Counted from the first letter of the stretch, positions 26,689 to 35,167 are shown. The stretch: 64,000 bases of DNA from CAVTND01 sp963735955 (GCA_963735955.1 CAVTND010000011.1:124001-188000); one strand, 5' to 3'. Notes: generated from the sequence alone by a model not told the origin. Translations and numbers: made by a program.

Positions 26689-26711
26689 ATGCCCGGCGAC
26701 CCGCCGGGCAT
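26689..26711. terminator. Strong hairpin between convergent genes
   Basis: ATGCCCGGCG-ACC-CGCCGGGCAT is a perfect ten-base-pair stem with a three-base loop, 12 bases after the csbD stop and 39 bases from the end of the opposing GGDEF gene. No T-run follows on either side, so it may be a rho-assisted or transcript-stabilising hairpin rather than a classic intrinsic terminator. Confidence 0.6.
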
Positions 26712-26749
26712 GATGCCGGCATTCGTCGGGATGCCGTTCCGCCCTCTGA

Positions 26750-27724
26750 TCACCCGGGCACGACGTTGATGGCGTGCGTTTGCGCATCGTCGCGCTGTTC
26801 GATGCACCCTGGTTGTTCGAAACTTCGACCGGTGCGCAAACGAACTTCCTCTCGCAAGAATTCCGCGGCGGCATGTTGGCTTGCATCGCTGCTTCCATTG
26901 GTTGCACCGGTCCCATCATGTCGACGCCGTGTTACTGGATCGGGCACGAGGACACTGGGTGGCGCGAGGCCGCGAACTTTGTTGCGATACATGGCGACGT
27001 CCGACATGCGAATCAGGTCGCCATACTCCTTGCCATCAGCAGGGTAGACCGACAAGCCAATGCTTGCCGTTACCGCGATCGTCATGCCGTCAACGACATA
27101 CGGCGTGGCCAGATGGGCCCGGATCTTGTCCGCCGCCACAACCGCACTTTCCTGACCATCTAGCTCCGGCAGCAGAAGGACGAACTCGTCTCCGCCGTAG
27201 CGGCAGGCAGTGTCGGAGGAACGGATACTGGCGGCCAGACGCGCTGCAACTTGCTGCAACAGGCAATCTCCTGCTGCATGTCCGAAGGCATCGTTGATGC
27301 CTTTGAATCCATCCAGGTCGAGAAACAGCAGAGCAACATGCTTGTGCTGCCGTGCTGCCCGAGCGACCGCCTGGTTGAATCGGTCCAACAGCAAGCCACG
27401 ATTCGGCAGGCCGGTCAGTTCATCGTGATATCCGAACTGGCGTGCCTGTACCAACGCCCCCTCGAGCTGAATCACTCTCCGTGTCAGGATCGAATCCTGC
27501 TCTTGCAGCGCATCGGCATGCCGCCGTGCGGCTCTCAGCGCTTGTTGGCTCGTTGCGAGAGCGCGGCGCAGTTCCTTTTCATTTAGGCGCGTTTGATCCG
27601 GGCCTGCCGCTTCGCGGCCCGTCGCGGCTGCAGCGAATGCATGTGCGGTGCCGTTTCGGCGTGGCGCGGCGGCAATCGGAACAACGACGGCATTCGCAGT
27701 GCCATCCGCAGTTGCTGTTCTCAT
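26750..27724 (-). CDS. GGDEF-domain protein (probable diguanylate cyclase)
   Basis: The 324-residue cytosolic protein makes cyclic di-GMP if active. Residues 1-60 are Ala-rich and disordered. A coiled coil follows (ALRAARRHADALQEQDSILT). The GGDEF domain starts near residue 97 with GYHDELTGLPNRGLLLDRFN and has the intact active site CRYGGDEFVLLLPELDG. There is no obvious inhibitory RxxD five residues before it. A disordered tail of about 70 residues follows. It has no sensor domain, so its control is probably by expression in the stress island or by partner binding. Confidence 0.88.
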   Translation of the reverse strand: MRTATADGTANAVVVPIAAAPRRNGTAHAFAAAATGREAAGPDQTRLNEKELRRALATSQQALRAARRHADALQEQDSILTRRVIQLEGALVQARQFGYHDELTGLPNRGLLLDRFNQAVARAARQHKHVALLFLDLDGFKGINDAFGHAAGDCLLQQVAARLAASIRSSDTACRYGGDEFVLLLPELDGQESAVVAADKIRAHLATPYVVDGMTIAVTASIGLSVYPADGKEYGDLIRMSDVAMYRNKVRGLAPPSVLVPDPVTRRRHDGTGATNGSSDASQHAAAEFLREEVRLRTGRSFEQPGCIEQRDDAQTHAINVVPG

Positions 27725-27761
27725 TTCTTCACTCCACCGCAGCTAGTTCTGTCAGCGACCT

Positions 27762-27968
27762 TTAGCCGCCCTTATCCGATGGTTGGCGCTTGCGGATTCC
27801 ATGCATAGTGGCCGGGGTAGGCGCCACCACGTTCGCCGTCTTGACCGGAGTGACGGGAATCGATGTGCTCACCTTGCCCGGTGGCGGTGAACCCTCAGAC
27901 GTGAAATCCGCTTTCTGCTCGTCCAGGCTCTTGACTTTCGGGGTGAGTGGGGAAGCTATTTTTGACAT
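27762..27968 (-). CDS. Hypothetical small protein
   Basis: The 68-residue product reads MSKIASPLTPKVKSLDEQKA and then a Pro/Thr/Val-rich stretch (PVKTANVVAPTPATMHGIRK). It has no signal peptide or membrane helix. GAAGG lies about eight bases ahead of ATG 27968. It has no family I recognise and is probably disordered. It lies between the GGDEF gene and the second GlsB gene on the same strand. Confidence 0.45.
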   Translation of the reverse strand: MSKIASPLTPKVKSLDEQKADFTSEGSPPPGKVSTSIPVTPVKTANVVAPTPATMHGIRKRQPSDKGG

Positions 27969-28010
27969 ATCGGAGCCTTCGATGGCGTGGCTTGATCTAG
28001 GGCGCTTCCG

Positions 28011-28280
28011 CTAACGCGCCGTTCTGCGACGGAACACGTTGACGATAGCGAGCAGTATCACAGCTCCGATCAGTGAAACTGTAATCGCGCTCGCACTGAA
28101 TGCGCCCTGATTGATAGTCGGCACGCCGACCAGGGGACTGATCAGCCATCCGCCCAGTACTGCGCCGACGATTCCGACAACGATGTTCAGCAAGATGCCT
28201 TGCTGTGCATCGGTTCCCATGATCTTGCTTGCGACCCAGCCGAGCAGACCGCCGACGAGGATCCAGATGACGAAGTTCAT
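28011..28280 (-). CDS. GlsB/YeaQ/YmgE family membrane protein
   Basis: This is a full-length, 89-residue family member: MNFVIWILVGGLLGWVASKI, VVGIVGAVLGGWLISPLVGV and ITVSLIGAVILLAIVNVFRR. It has three hydrophobic segments and a basic C-terminus. ATG 28280 follows AAAGGA. Members are stress-induced inner-membrane proteins (also called transglycosylase-associated, a historical name). It serves as the complete reference for the short copy at 23297-23470. Confidence 0.88.
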   Translation of the reverse strand: MNFVIWILVGGLLGWVASKIMGTDAQQGILLNIVVGIVGAVLGGWLISPLVGVPTINQGAFSASAITVSLIGAVILLAIVNVFRRRTAR

Positions 28281-28334
28281 GAAAATCCTTTCGTACGCAA
28301 GTGAGCAGGAAAAGCCTGGAGCCTTAGTGAGGGC

Positions 28335-28652
28335 TCAAGGGCGCACGGCGATTTCGTTCTTGACCGACTTGACGCCGCTGACTTTCATTGCGATGGCTTC
28401 GGCGGTGGCCTTTTCCTTGGTGTTCTTGGCGAAACCAGACAGCATGACGGTGCCGTTCAGCGTCTCAACGCTGATCGCGGAGGCATCGACGTCCTTGTTG
28501 TCAACGAAGCGGGACTTCACCGACGTGGTGATGGCGCTGTCGTCGATATAGGCGCCAACGGTTTCCTGGCCGCGGGTGACAGCGCATCCAGAGGCAGCAA
28601 GCAGAGTCGATGCGGCAACCGCGTAGGCGGCAATAGTGAGGCGAGATGTCAT
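28335..28652 (-). CDS. BON-domain lipoprotein (OsmY-like)
   Basis: The 105-residue product starts at ATG 28652 after GGAG. The signal peptide ends in the lipobox AASGC (Cys near residue 23). The mature part is one BON domain: ITTSVKSRFVDNKDVDASAI, VETLNGTVMLSGFAKNTKEK and VSGVKSVKNEIAVR. BON proteins bind phospholipid or peptidoglycan and help the envelope withstand osmotic stress. It lies 54 bp upstream of the GlsB gene on the same strand, so the two may be co-transcribed. Confidence 0.88.
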   Translation of the reverse strand: MTSRLTIAAYAVAASTLLAASGCAVTRGQETVGAYIDDSAITTSVKSRFVDNKDVDASAISVETLNGTVMLSGFAKNTKEKATAEAIAMKVSGVKSVKNEIAVRP

Positions 28653-28863
28653 GGTGAATCTCCAAAGCGAGTTGAGTTACGGAATCAGTTGAGACGGGCG
28701 CAGGGCCAATACGTCTATCCGGGCCGATACGGGGAGAGCGCGACGGACGCATTTGCCGCGAAGATCGGTGTCTTGCGCGGCCTGGCGCGTGCCTGGTCAC
28801 CGTGTCAATTCATGCCGCACTCGAGCGCTTGCGCCCGCCCGAGCGCTGACCGAGAACGTCTGA

Positions 28864-29022
28864 TCACAAACGCCCCATCACCAGCAACACGACGAGTACA
28901 AGTACCACCACTCCCAAGCCACCACTGGGACCGTAGCCCCAGCTCTTGCTGTGCGGCCAGCTTGGAATGGCGCCGATCAACAGCAGGATCAAGAAAATCA
29001 ACAGTATGGTTCCCAGGCTCAT
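28864..29022 (-). CDS. DUF3309 family small membrane protein
   Basis: The 52-residue product starts at ATG 29022 after AGGAG. MSLGTILLIFLILLLIGAIP, SWPHSKSWGYGPSGGLG and VVVLVLVVLLVMGRL give two membrane helices around the WPHS...WGYGPSGGLG motif typical of DUF3309. Function is unknown. These genes are common beside GlsB, BON and lmo0937 genes in proteobacteria. The 211 bp between it and the BON gene (28653-28863) hold no gene-like reading. Confidence 0.85.
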   Translation of the reverse strand: MSLGTILLIFLILLLIGAIPSWPHSKSWGYGPSGGLGVVVLVLVVLLVMGRL

Positions 29023-29045
29023 GTGCTTCTCCTAGACAAGAAAAG

Positions 29046-29246
29046 TTAGCAACGTTGCTGCGCTGGCGCGGGATCGCGTGCGGGAAAGACGATTTGCCGT
29101 GCGCCTGGCTTGTTGACATCGCCCGGCGTTCGAGCCGGCCGCCGCTCCGCGACGAACTCAGCATGAGCATCAAGCAAGAAGGCATCTCGAGACGCGGCCA
29201 AACTCAATGCGGCAAATGACGCCGACGTCAGTCTCGAACGATTCAT
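29046..29246 (-). CDS. Hypothetical small protein, possibly exported
   Basis: The 66-residue reading begins at ATG 29246 with AAAGGA six bases ahead. It reads MNRSRLTSASFAALSLAASR, a weak signal-like stretch, then DAHAEFVAERRPARTPGDVN and a Pro/Arg-rich end with one terminal Cys. No family is recognised. A Crp-like dyad lies 126 bases upstream, the same distance as in front of the DUF883 gene. Ribosome site and operator position support it; composition alone would not. Confidence 0.4.
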   Translation of the reverse strand: MNRSRLTSASFAALSLAASRDAFLLDAHAEFVAERRPARTPGDVNKPGARQIVFPARDPAPAQQRC

Positions 29247-29735
29247 GAGGAATCCTTTGGACGTTGGATGCCATGGCACGGATACTTGCAATTCATCCGC
29301 GGACCTGCCGGGACGACTTGAAGAGTCACACTCGGCACAAGAAGAGACTAGGCGCATGCCGACCGAAGATCGGTGCGCTGGCGAACATAGGCGAAACTTT
29401 CCTGAGCCTTGAATCGCCGGCGCCCATTCGAACGCGGCCCTGCGCTGCGTTCACTGCCGACAAGGAGCGCACTGATTCACCCTCGGGCAGGAGGGCCGGC
29501 TAGATGAGGATTCCACTCAACACGAAAAGAATTAAGTGATCGTGTGCGCGTGAAGCGACTCGTCGGCAAGCTACGCCAGACATCCCGCCTGTTCTGTGCG
29601 CAAGTACCCATAGAGAAGTCTCCTTCATTCCTCACAAGCCACAAGCCGCGCCGGATCGGTTCGCTACCGAACAGACGACGCACGGATCGCTGCGTATGGT
29701 TCTTTCGATCCAACAAGGCTGCAAGGGGTAAAGCA
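29247..29735. promoter_or_regulatory. Intergenic region with Crp-like dyad site 6
   Basis: This 489-bp gap holds the dyad GGTGCG-CTGG-CGAACA at 29372-29387. Read on the minus strand it is TGTTCG-CCAG-CGCACC preceded by CCTA, almost the same as site 3. It could serve the minus-strand gene at 29246 or the plus-strand gene at 29736. No coding region with a fitting ribosome site was seen in the rest. Confidence 0.45.
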
Positions 29736-32390
29736 ATGCGCACTCCAATCCTCATGCAACAGAGAGCTTTCCGTATTCGGGCGTTGGCCTTCGTGGCCGG
29801 CGTCGCGGTCCTGGCCTTCAGCGGCTGGGCGAGTGCCGACCCGCCGTCGCGCGTGGCGCGACTCGGCTACACGAGTGGCGCCGTCAGTTTCTCGCCCGCC
29901 GGTGAAGACGATTGGGTCCGGTCGACAATAAATCGGCCGCTGACTACCGGCGACCGCCTATGGTCGGATGCGGGGGCGCGGGCCGAAGTCCAGATTGGCG
30001 GAGCCATGATTCGCATGGGCGCCGGCACCGGAGTATCCGTTCTCAATCTCGACGACCGCATCGCGCAGTTGCAGTTGACTCAGGGCGTGTTGAACGTCCG
30101 CGTGCGACGTCTTGAGCCCGGCCAGGTACTCGAGGTCGACACGCCGAATCTCGCCTTCGCGCTTAGGCAACCCGGCGAATATCGGATCGAAGTGGATCCC
30201 GACGGCAGTGCGACGACGATCGTCATGCGCAAGGGCCAGGGCGATGTGTACGGCGAAGGTGCAGCCTATGTGATCGATTCGCGGCAGCCGTATCGCTTTA
30301 CGGGGACGGGCCTGCGCGAATACCAGTACGTGGATACGCCGCGCCTCGACGAATTCGATCGCTGGTCAAGCGATCGCGACCGCAATTACGACAACTCGCC
30401 CTCCGCCCGCTATGTATCGCAGGACGTGGTCGGCTACCAGGACCTCGATGTGAACGGCACCTGGCGTGTCGACGCCAGCTACGGCAACGTCTGGATCCCG
30501 AATCGCGTGGCCACTGGCTGGGCGCCTTACCGCGACGGCCATTGGGTATGGGTCGATCCCTGGGGCTGGACCTGGGTGGACGACGCGCCCTGGGGCTTCG
30601 CGGTGTCCCATTACGGCCGCTGGACAAATCTCAGGGGAACGTGGGGTTGGGTCCCAGGTCCCGTGCAGACCCGGGCCTACTACGCGCCGGCGCTGGTCGC
30701 GTTCGTGGGCGGCCCCAACTTCCAGATCGCGATTTCCAGTGGGAACGTTGGCGGTGTCGCCTGGTTCCCACTTGCACCGCGCGAGGTTTATCGACCTTCC
30801 TATGTGGTGAGCCGCGGCTACTTCGAGAACATCAATCGCAGTAACACTGTTGTCAACAACACGGTCATCAACAATTACTACAACAACTCGAACGTGACGA
30901 ATATCGTCTACGCCAACCGCCAGGTGCCGGGTGCGGTCATCGCCGTTCCGGCGACCACGTTCGTGCAGTCGCAGCCAGTGTCCAGGGCATTGGTCAAGTT
31001 ACCCCGGGAGATGATTGTCAGCGGGCCGGTGGCAATCGCTCCGCATGCGGTTCCCACCGAGAAAAGCGTTCGTGGCGCCGCCGCCCAGGGCGACAAGCCG
31101 CCCGCCCGCGTGTTCGAGCGGCCAGTCATCGCCCGCGCCGCTCCACCTGCAGCACCGGCCGGTTTCACCGCGCAGCAACCGCAACTGTCAGCGAAGCCGG
31201 GTAAACCGCTCGACGACGCCGCACGCAAGGAACTGAAACCTGTCGTTGCCGCAGCGGCACCCGTCGTCAAGGTGGTGGCGCAATCACAGGATGCGCCCAA
31301 GGCCCTGCGTCCGCCACCGGCGGTTGCGAGCGCAAGGCCGAGCGATGAACGCGGAAGATCCGATGATCGAAAAGCCCCCGCAGTGACCGCGACTCCTGGT
31401 GCACCTAGTGCACCCAAGCAAGGCGCTGCATCGGCGCCGGCGACGCCTCCTGTGCCTACGGCTCAAGCGCCGGAGCAGCGCGGGAAGTCCGATCAGCGTG
31501 GCAAGGCGGATCAGCGCGCACAACCGGTCGCAATTCCAGCTCCCGCCACTCAGCCGCAAGTTGCGTCGCCGGCACCCACTGCACAGACGCCGGAGCAACG
31601 CGCAAAGGCTGAACAACCTGGCAAGGGCGGCGAACAGCGAGGACAAGCCGTCGCGCCACCGGCTCCGCCACCTACCGCAGCACCCGCCGCCAAGGCGGCC
31701 TTGCCGCCGCCCGTCGCTCAGCCGGCCGCTGCTCAGCCACCAGAGAAACGCGCAAAGGCCGAGCAACCTGGCAAGGGCGAACAGCGAGTGCAAGCCGTCG
31801 AGGCGCCACCGGTTCCGCCACCGAGCGCAGCACCGGCCAAGGTGGCCTCACCACCGCCCGTCGCTCAACCTGCTGCAGCACAGTTGCCGGAGCAAGGCGC
31901 AAAGGCTGAACAACGTGGCAAGGGCGAGCAGCGTGCACAAGCCGTCGCCGCGCCGCCGGTACCACCACCGAGCGCAGCACCGACCAAGGTGGCCTCACCA
32001 CCGCCAGTTGCGCAGCCGGCACCCGCAGTACCGTCGCCGGAGCAAGGCGCAAAGGCTGAACAACGTGGCAAGGGCGAGCAGCGCGCACAAGCCGTCGCCA
32101 TGCCGCCGGTACCACCACCGAGCGCAGCACCGGCCAAAGTTGCCCCACCGCCGGTTGTCGCTTCACCGGTGCCGGTTGCACAGCAGGCTAGGCCTGCGCC
32201 AGGCTCGTCCGCAAAGCAACCCGGCCCACTCATTCCTGCTGCTGCGCCTGATGCACCGCCGCCACTGCCCGCGCCAGCGCCGAAGGCTGAACCGAAAGGT
32301 GAGGAACCGAAGCCCATCGTTGGAAAGCCGATTGACATGAAGAAAGACAGTGAAGCGCAGAAGCGCGAGGAAACGGAACGCAAACCGTAG
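29736..32390 (+). CDS. Large exported DUF6600/FecR-like protein with Pro/Ala repeat tail
   Basis: This 884-residue protein starts at ATG 29736 after AAGGGG. A signal peptide spans residues 10-36. A FecR-like beta domain (TTGDRLWSDAGARAEVQIGG) follows. Next comes the tryptophan-rich domain typical of DUF6600 proteins: WAPYRDGHWVWVDPWGWTWV, DDAPWGFAVSHYGRW and WGWVPGPVQTRAYYAPALVA. A low-complexity link NNTVINNYYNNSNVTNIVYA leads into about 450 residues rich in Pro, Ala, Gln and Lys, built of tandem units of about 49 residues. It is probably exported to the periplasm or surface, where such domains are thought to act in cell-wall contact. Function is not established. Confidence 0.8.
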   Translation: MRTPILMQQRAFRIRALAFVAGVAVLAFSGWASADPPSRVARLGYTSGAVSFSPAGEDDWVRSTINRPLTTGDRLWSDAGARAEVQIGGAMIRMGAGTGVSVLNLDDRIAQLQLTQGVLNVRVRRLEPGQVLEVDTPNLAFALRQPGEYRIEVDPDGSATTIVMRKGQGDVYGEGAAYVIDSRQPYRFTGTGLREYQYVDTPRLDEFDRWSSDRDRNYDNSPSARYVSQDVVGYQDLDVNGTWRVDASYGNVWIPNRVATGWAPYRDGHWVWVDPWGWTWVDDAPWGFAVSHYGRWTNLRGTWGWVPGPVQTRAYYAPALVAFVGGPNFQIAISSGNVGGVAWFPLAPREVYRPSYVVSRGYFENINRSNTVVNNTVINNYYNNSNVTNIVYANRQVPGAVIAVPATTFVQSQPVSRALVKLPREMIVSGPVAIAPHAVPTEKSVRGAAAQGDKPPARVFERPVIARAAPPAAPAGFTAQQPQLSAKPGKPLDDAARKELKPVVAAAAPVVKVVAQSQDAPKALRPPPAVASARPSDERGRSDDRKAPAVTATPGAPSAPKQGAASAPATPPVPTAQAPEQRGKSDQRGKADQRAQPVAIPAPATQPQVASPAPTAQTPEQRAKAEQPGKGGEQRGQAVAPPAPPPTAAPAAKAALPPPVAQPAAAQPPEKRAKAEQPGKGEQRVQAVEAPPVPPPSAAPAKVASPPPVAQPAAAQLPEQGAKAEQRGKGEQRAQAVAAPPVPPPSAAPTKVASPPPVAQPAPAVPSPEQGAKAEQRGKGEQRAQAVAMPPVPPPSAAPAKVAPPPVVASPVPVAQQARPAPGSSAKQPGPLIPAAAPDAPPPLPAPAPKAEPKGEEPKPIVGKPIDMKKDSEAQKREETERKP
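31470..32186 (+). repeat. Tandem coding repeat of about 147-150 bp
   Basis: Units start at 31470 (degenerate, 120 bp), 31590, 31740, 31887 and 32037. Spacings of 150, 147 and 150 bp keep the reading frame. Each encodes PEQxAKAEQxGKGEQRxQAV followed by PPVPPPSAAPxKVAxPPPVA. The last two units are nearly identical at the DNA level, suggesting recent duplication by slippage or unequal exchange. Confidence 0.85.
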
Positions 32391-32463
32391 AGCCAATTCG
32401 CTCCGACAAACTGAGGCGGAGGGTCAGCGCTCAGTCCTTGTTCGAAATGTAGGAAGAGTCATC

Positions 32464-32762
32464 ATGAAACATTCAATAGATTTTGCAGCGGCATTTTCCG
32501 CGCTGTCGTTGGGCGCATGCAAACGAACGAACTCGGTTGTGCCTGCGGCCCTTGCAGCCGTCGTGACCGCCCCGGTTCCCGGTCCTGCCGGACCATCAGA
32601 AGCAGCAGGTGCACCTGCGGAAAAAGGCGAAACCGGCGCGACTGGAATACTGGAATGATGGGCTCGACCGGAACGACCGACGCCGACGGTGTCAAGTGTG
32701 AGCAAGGCAAGACCGGTGGCGACGCGATCGTGGTTGTTCCCGCCCCCGCCGTGCAGCGCTGA
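32464..32762 (+). CDS. Small lipoprotein with collagen-like segment (frameshifted)
   Basis: The start is ATG 32464 after GGAAGAG. The N-terminus MKHSIDFAAAFSALSLGACK carries a lipobox-like LGAC. A Pro/Ala stretch follows, then a Gly-x-y collagen-like run, GPSEAAGAPAEKGETGATG. The first frame stops at 32658. One base is missing near 32643. In the next frame the pattern goes on as TGMMGSTGTTDADGVKCEQG and ends at TGA 32762. The full product is about 99 residues. This is the only frameshift seen right of 16.2 kb, so here a real mutation is also possible. Function is unknown. Confidence 0.6.
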
Positions 32763-32869
32763 TTGATCGACGCGGTGTCGGACATGAAAAAGTGCAATTG
32801 CTTAGGCTTGGCCGAGCCAGCGTACGGAGTTAAAGCACGCTAGCAGGTCATTGGTTCGAAGACATTTCA

Positions 32870-32894
32870 GTGCAGCCTCGGCCGCACTTTTTTT
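32870..32894 (+). terminator. Intrinsic terminator
   Basis: GTGCAGCC-TC-GGCCGCAC forms a stem with one A-C mismatch and is followed at once by seven T. It lies about 110 bases after the collagen-like lipoprotein and fits termination of plus-strand transcription. The rest of the 327-bp gap to 33090 holds nothing gene-like. Confidence 0.8.
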
Positions 32895-33089
32895 GCTCGC
32901 TCCTTCAGCACTTTGCGGGTGAGGCGCTCAGCCCGCGGTCGAACGCATAGCTTCCTGCCGGGAAATGAGCGTTGGCTGCCCGGCAACAGTGCAATAGGTC
33001 AGGAACAAAGCCGTCCCGGGGAAGTCGCACCCCGGGTCGTTCGTCGGGGAGTTGCCCGACGCTTGCTCTCATACCAGCGGAAGAACGAA

Positions 33090-33311
33090 CTAGCGCGTCT
33101 TGCCTCCGAAAACAAGGAGTACGCCGCCAAGCACGATCGCTCCCACGCCCATCCAAAGAGGAACGTTGACCGTCTGCTTTTCCGTTATCGATAGCTCGAT
33201 CGGTCCCAGTTTTCCCGAGTGGGTTTCCTTCGTGTAACTGAAACCTCCGTACGCCAGGCCCAGGGCGCCGGCCACGATCAGCGCGATGGCCGCAATCTTG
33301 ATTGAGTTCAT
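33090..33311 (-). CDS. Small two-helix membrane protein
   Basis: The 73-residue product starts at ATG 33311 after GAAGGAG. It has helices MNSIKIAAIALIVAGALGLA and VPLWMGVGAIVLGGVLLVFG around a polar middle (YTKETHSGKLGPIELSITEK). It resembles short inner-membrane proteins that recur in proteobacterial stress clusters, but I am not sure of the family name. Function is unknown. It is the only gene between two plus-strand units here. Confidence 0.7.
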   Translation of the reverse strand: MNSIKIAAIALIVAGALGLAYGGFSYTKETHSGKLGPIELSITEKQTVNVPLWMGVGAIVLGGVLLVFGGKTR

Positions 33312-33462
33312 TTCTTCTCCTTCTACTCAAGAATCCCCAGAGTCCGGGTCATATGGCGCGAGACACGGAGGGCACGCGACACTGAGCAAGAGTCTCAACA
33401 GATGAGCCGGCAGCCGGAGCGCTCGCGGTGGCGCCCCTTTGCCTGCAACCAGTTAACGGTCA

Positions 33463-33609
33463 TTACACGCGTCTGCCTTGAATGACACCGATCAGGAACA
33501 CGACGAGCGCGATGACCAGGAGGACGTGAATGAATCCGCCCAAGGTGTAGGAGCTGACTAGCCCCAGCAGCCACAGAACGAGCAGGACAACGGCGATGGT
33601 CCATAGCAT
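33463..33609 (-). CDS. lmo0937-family small membrane protein
   Basis: The 48-residue product starts at ATG 33609 after AGGAG. MLWTIAVVLLVLWLLGLVSS, YTLGGFIHVLLVIALVVFLI and GVIQGRRV give two hydrophobic helices with the LWLLG...GGFIHVLLVIA pattern of the lmo0937 family. Such proteins are widespread, very short and often stress-induced. A Crp-like dyad lies 110 bases upstream. Confidence 0.85.
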   Translation of the reverse strand: MLWTIAVVLLVLWLLGLVSSYTLGGFIHVLLVIALVVFLIGVIQGRRV

Positions 33610-33970
33610 TTTGCTTCTCCTCTTTCCATGAAACGGTGGCTCGAAAGCTGGCGGCCCACACGGGCGCAAGCCCCGCCACTTCACACTTCCTAATCTAGAC
33701 GCAGTGCGCACCGTGGTCTGTGCGAAAGCGAACATAGGAGGGGAGGTCGCTTGTTCGCCCTTGCGACGTCCCGGCTTGCTAGTGGAACAACGCAGGTATG
33801 TGCGCCACCGTACCGACGTCAGCGAGCGATGCGGCTAACTTCATCTCGTGAGTTTCCCAGCTCGCTTGGGGCTGGTTGCGACCTGCTTGGGATGCCTGCA
33901 GCGAACATTGACATGGGATCAACGCGGCCCCGCCTTGTGAAATCAGGGAAAGAAATCTAAGGATCCCGCC
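33610..33970. promoter_or_regulatory. Divergent intergenic region with Crp-like dyad sites 7 and 8
   Basis: This 361-bp gap separates the lmo0937-type gene from the AI-2E-type transporter. Site 7, TGTGCG-AAAG-CGAACA at 33719-33734, faces the minus-strand gene (110 bases). Site 8, TGTGCG-CCAC-CGTACC with GACG, at 33799-33814, faces the transporter (157 bases). A pair of sites, one per divergent gene, repeats the pattern of sites 2 and 3. Confidence 0.55.
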
Positions 33971-35167
33971 ATGATCCCAGCTGCACAAGTTTCCGTCGGC
34001 GCTGCTGACCTACCGCGTGGAGAGGGGCGACTTGGCGTTGCCGTCGACGCGCCACTCGCCACTGGTCCCTCAACGCAGCTGCCCGACGCATGGGGCACGG
34101 CGCTGGGAGTTCTTGCGACGTTCGCTGCCGTGTTCGCACTGTCGTGGGCGCAGGAATTTCTGGTGCCACTAGTGCTCGGCATCATCGTTTCGTACACCCT
34201 GACGCCTCTCGTCGCATGGCTCGAGAGGATCAGAATCCCCCGAGTTGTCGGCACCGTCACTGTGATGGCCGGAGTGATCGGTGCGCTCGTTCTCGGCATG
34301 TACTCCTTGCGCGGTCAGGTGCAGTCCATCATCGAACAACTACCTGAAGCGACGACCAAGTTAACCGCCGGGCTTGAGCGCATGCGAAGCAGTCAGTTTG
34401 GCAACATTCAGAAGATCCAGAACGCAGCGGCCGAGCTGGAAACCGCGACGACTCAGACAGCCGGTGTTTCCAAAGCCTCGCGTCAGACGGCGACTCACGT
34501 CATCGTGGACGCGCCGAAGTTCAAGCTCGGCAACTTTCTCTGGGGAACCTCAGCGGGCGCCCTTGGCGCCATGGTCCAGGCGGTAACGGTCGTTTTCCTG
34601 GTTTTCTTTCTATTGCTCGGTGGCGATTCATTCAAACGCAAGCTGGTGCGCCTGACCGGGCCCACGCTTTCAAAGCGAAAGATCACCGTCCACATTCTTG
34701 ATGACATCAATGCTTCGATCCAGAAGTACATGTTCATGTTGCTTACGACCAACCTGCTGGTCGCCTTGCTCAGCTGGGTCGCATTTCTCTGGATCGGTCT
34801 CGAAAATGCGGGAGCTTGGGGCGCCGCCGCAGGGTTACTGCATCTGATTCCTTATCTTGGCCCCGGCGTCACGGCCGTCGCAATCGGAATGGCCGCCTAC
34901 ATGCAGTTCGAGTCGTTTTCAATGGCTTTTCTGGTTGGCGGCGTATCGCTGGCGATCGCCACTCTCGTCGGAACCTTTGTGACCACCTGGATGATCGGGC
35001 GAATCGCCCACATGAACTCAGCGGCCGTGTTCATTTCCTTGCTGTTCTGGGGCTGGTTGTGGGGTGTCTGGGGAATGCTTCTCAGCATTCCGATCATTGT
35101 CATTGTGAAAGTCGTTTCGCAGCATGTGGAGCAGCTTCATCCGATTGCTGAAATGCTGGGGGACTGA
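33971..35167 (+). CDS. AI-2E family transporter (PerM-like)
   Basis: This 398-residue inner-membrane protein of the AI-2E exporter/PerM superfamily has about eight hydrophobic segments. FLVPLVLGIIVSYTLTPLVA lies near residue 65. A soluble helical loop occupies about residues 120-190. GLLHLIPYLGPGVTAVAIGM and VFISLLFWGWLWGVWGMLLS are the C-terminal family signatures (the conserved P-x-x-G and W-G-W-x-W-G patterns). The N-terminal 40 residues are disordered. Members export small molecules or act as Na+/H+ antiporters, and the substrate here is unknown. A Crp-like dyad upstream ties it to the stress island. Confidence 0.9.
   Translation: MIPAAQVSVGAADLPRGEGRLGVAVDAPLATGPSTQLPDAWGTALGVLATFAAVFALSWAQEFLVPLVLGIIVSYTLTPLVAWLERIRIPRVVGTVTVMAGVIGALVLGMYSLRGQVQSIIEQLPEATTKLTAGLERMRSSQFGNIQKIQNAAAELETATTQTAGVSKASRQTATHVIVDAPKFKLGNFLWGTSAGALGAMVQAVTVVFLVFFLLLGGDSFKRKLVRLTGPTLSKRKITVHILDDINASIQKYMFMLLTTNLLVALLSWVAFLWIGLENAGAWGAAAGLLHLIPYLGPGVTAVAIGMAAYMQFESFSMAFLVGGVSLAIATLVGTFVTTWMIGRIAHMNSAAVFISLLFWGWLWGVWGMLLSIPIIVIVKVVSQHVEQLHPIAEMLGD

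Noticed and set aside
31470..32186. CRISPR-like or non-coding satellite repeat
   Set aside because: Units are contiguous, multiples of three, and encode a regular Pro/Ala/Gln peptide inside an open gene. There are no unique spacers.
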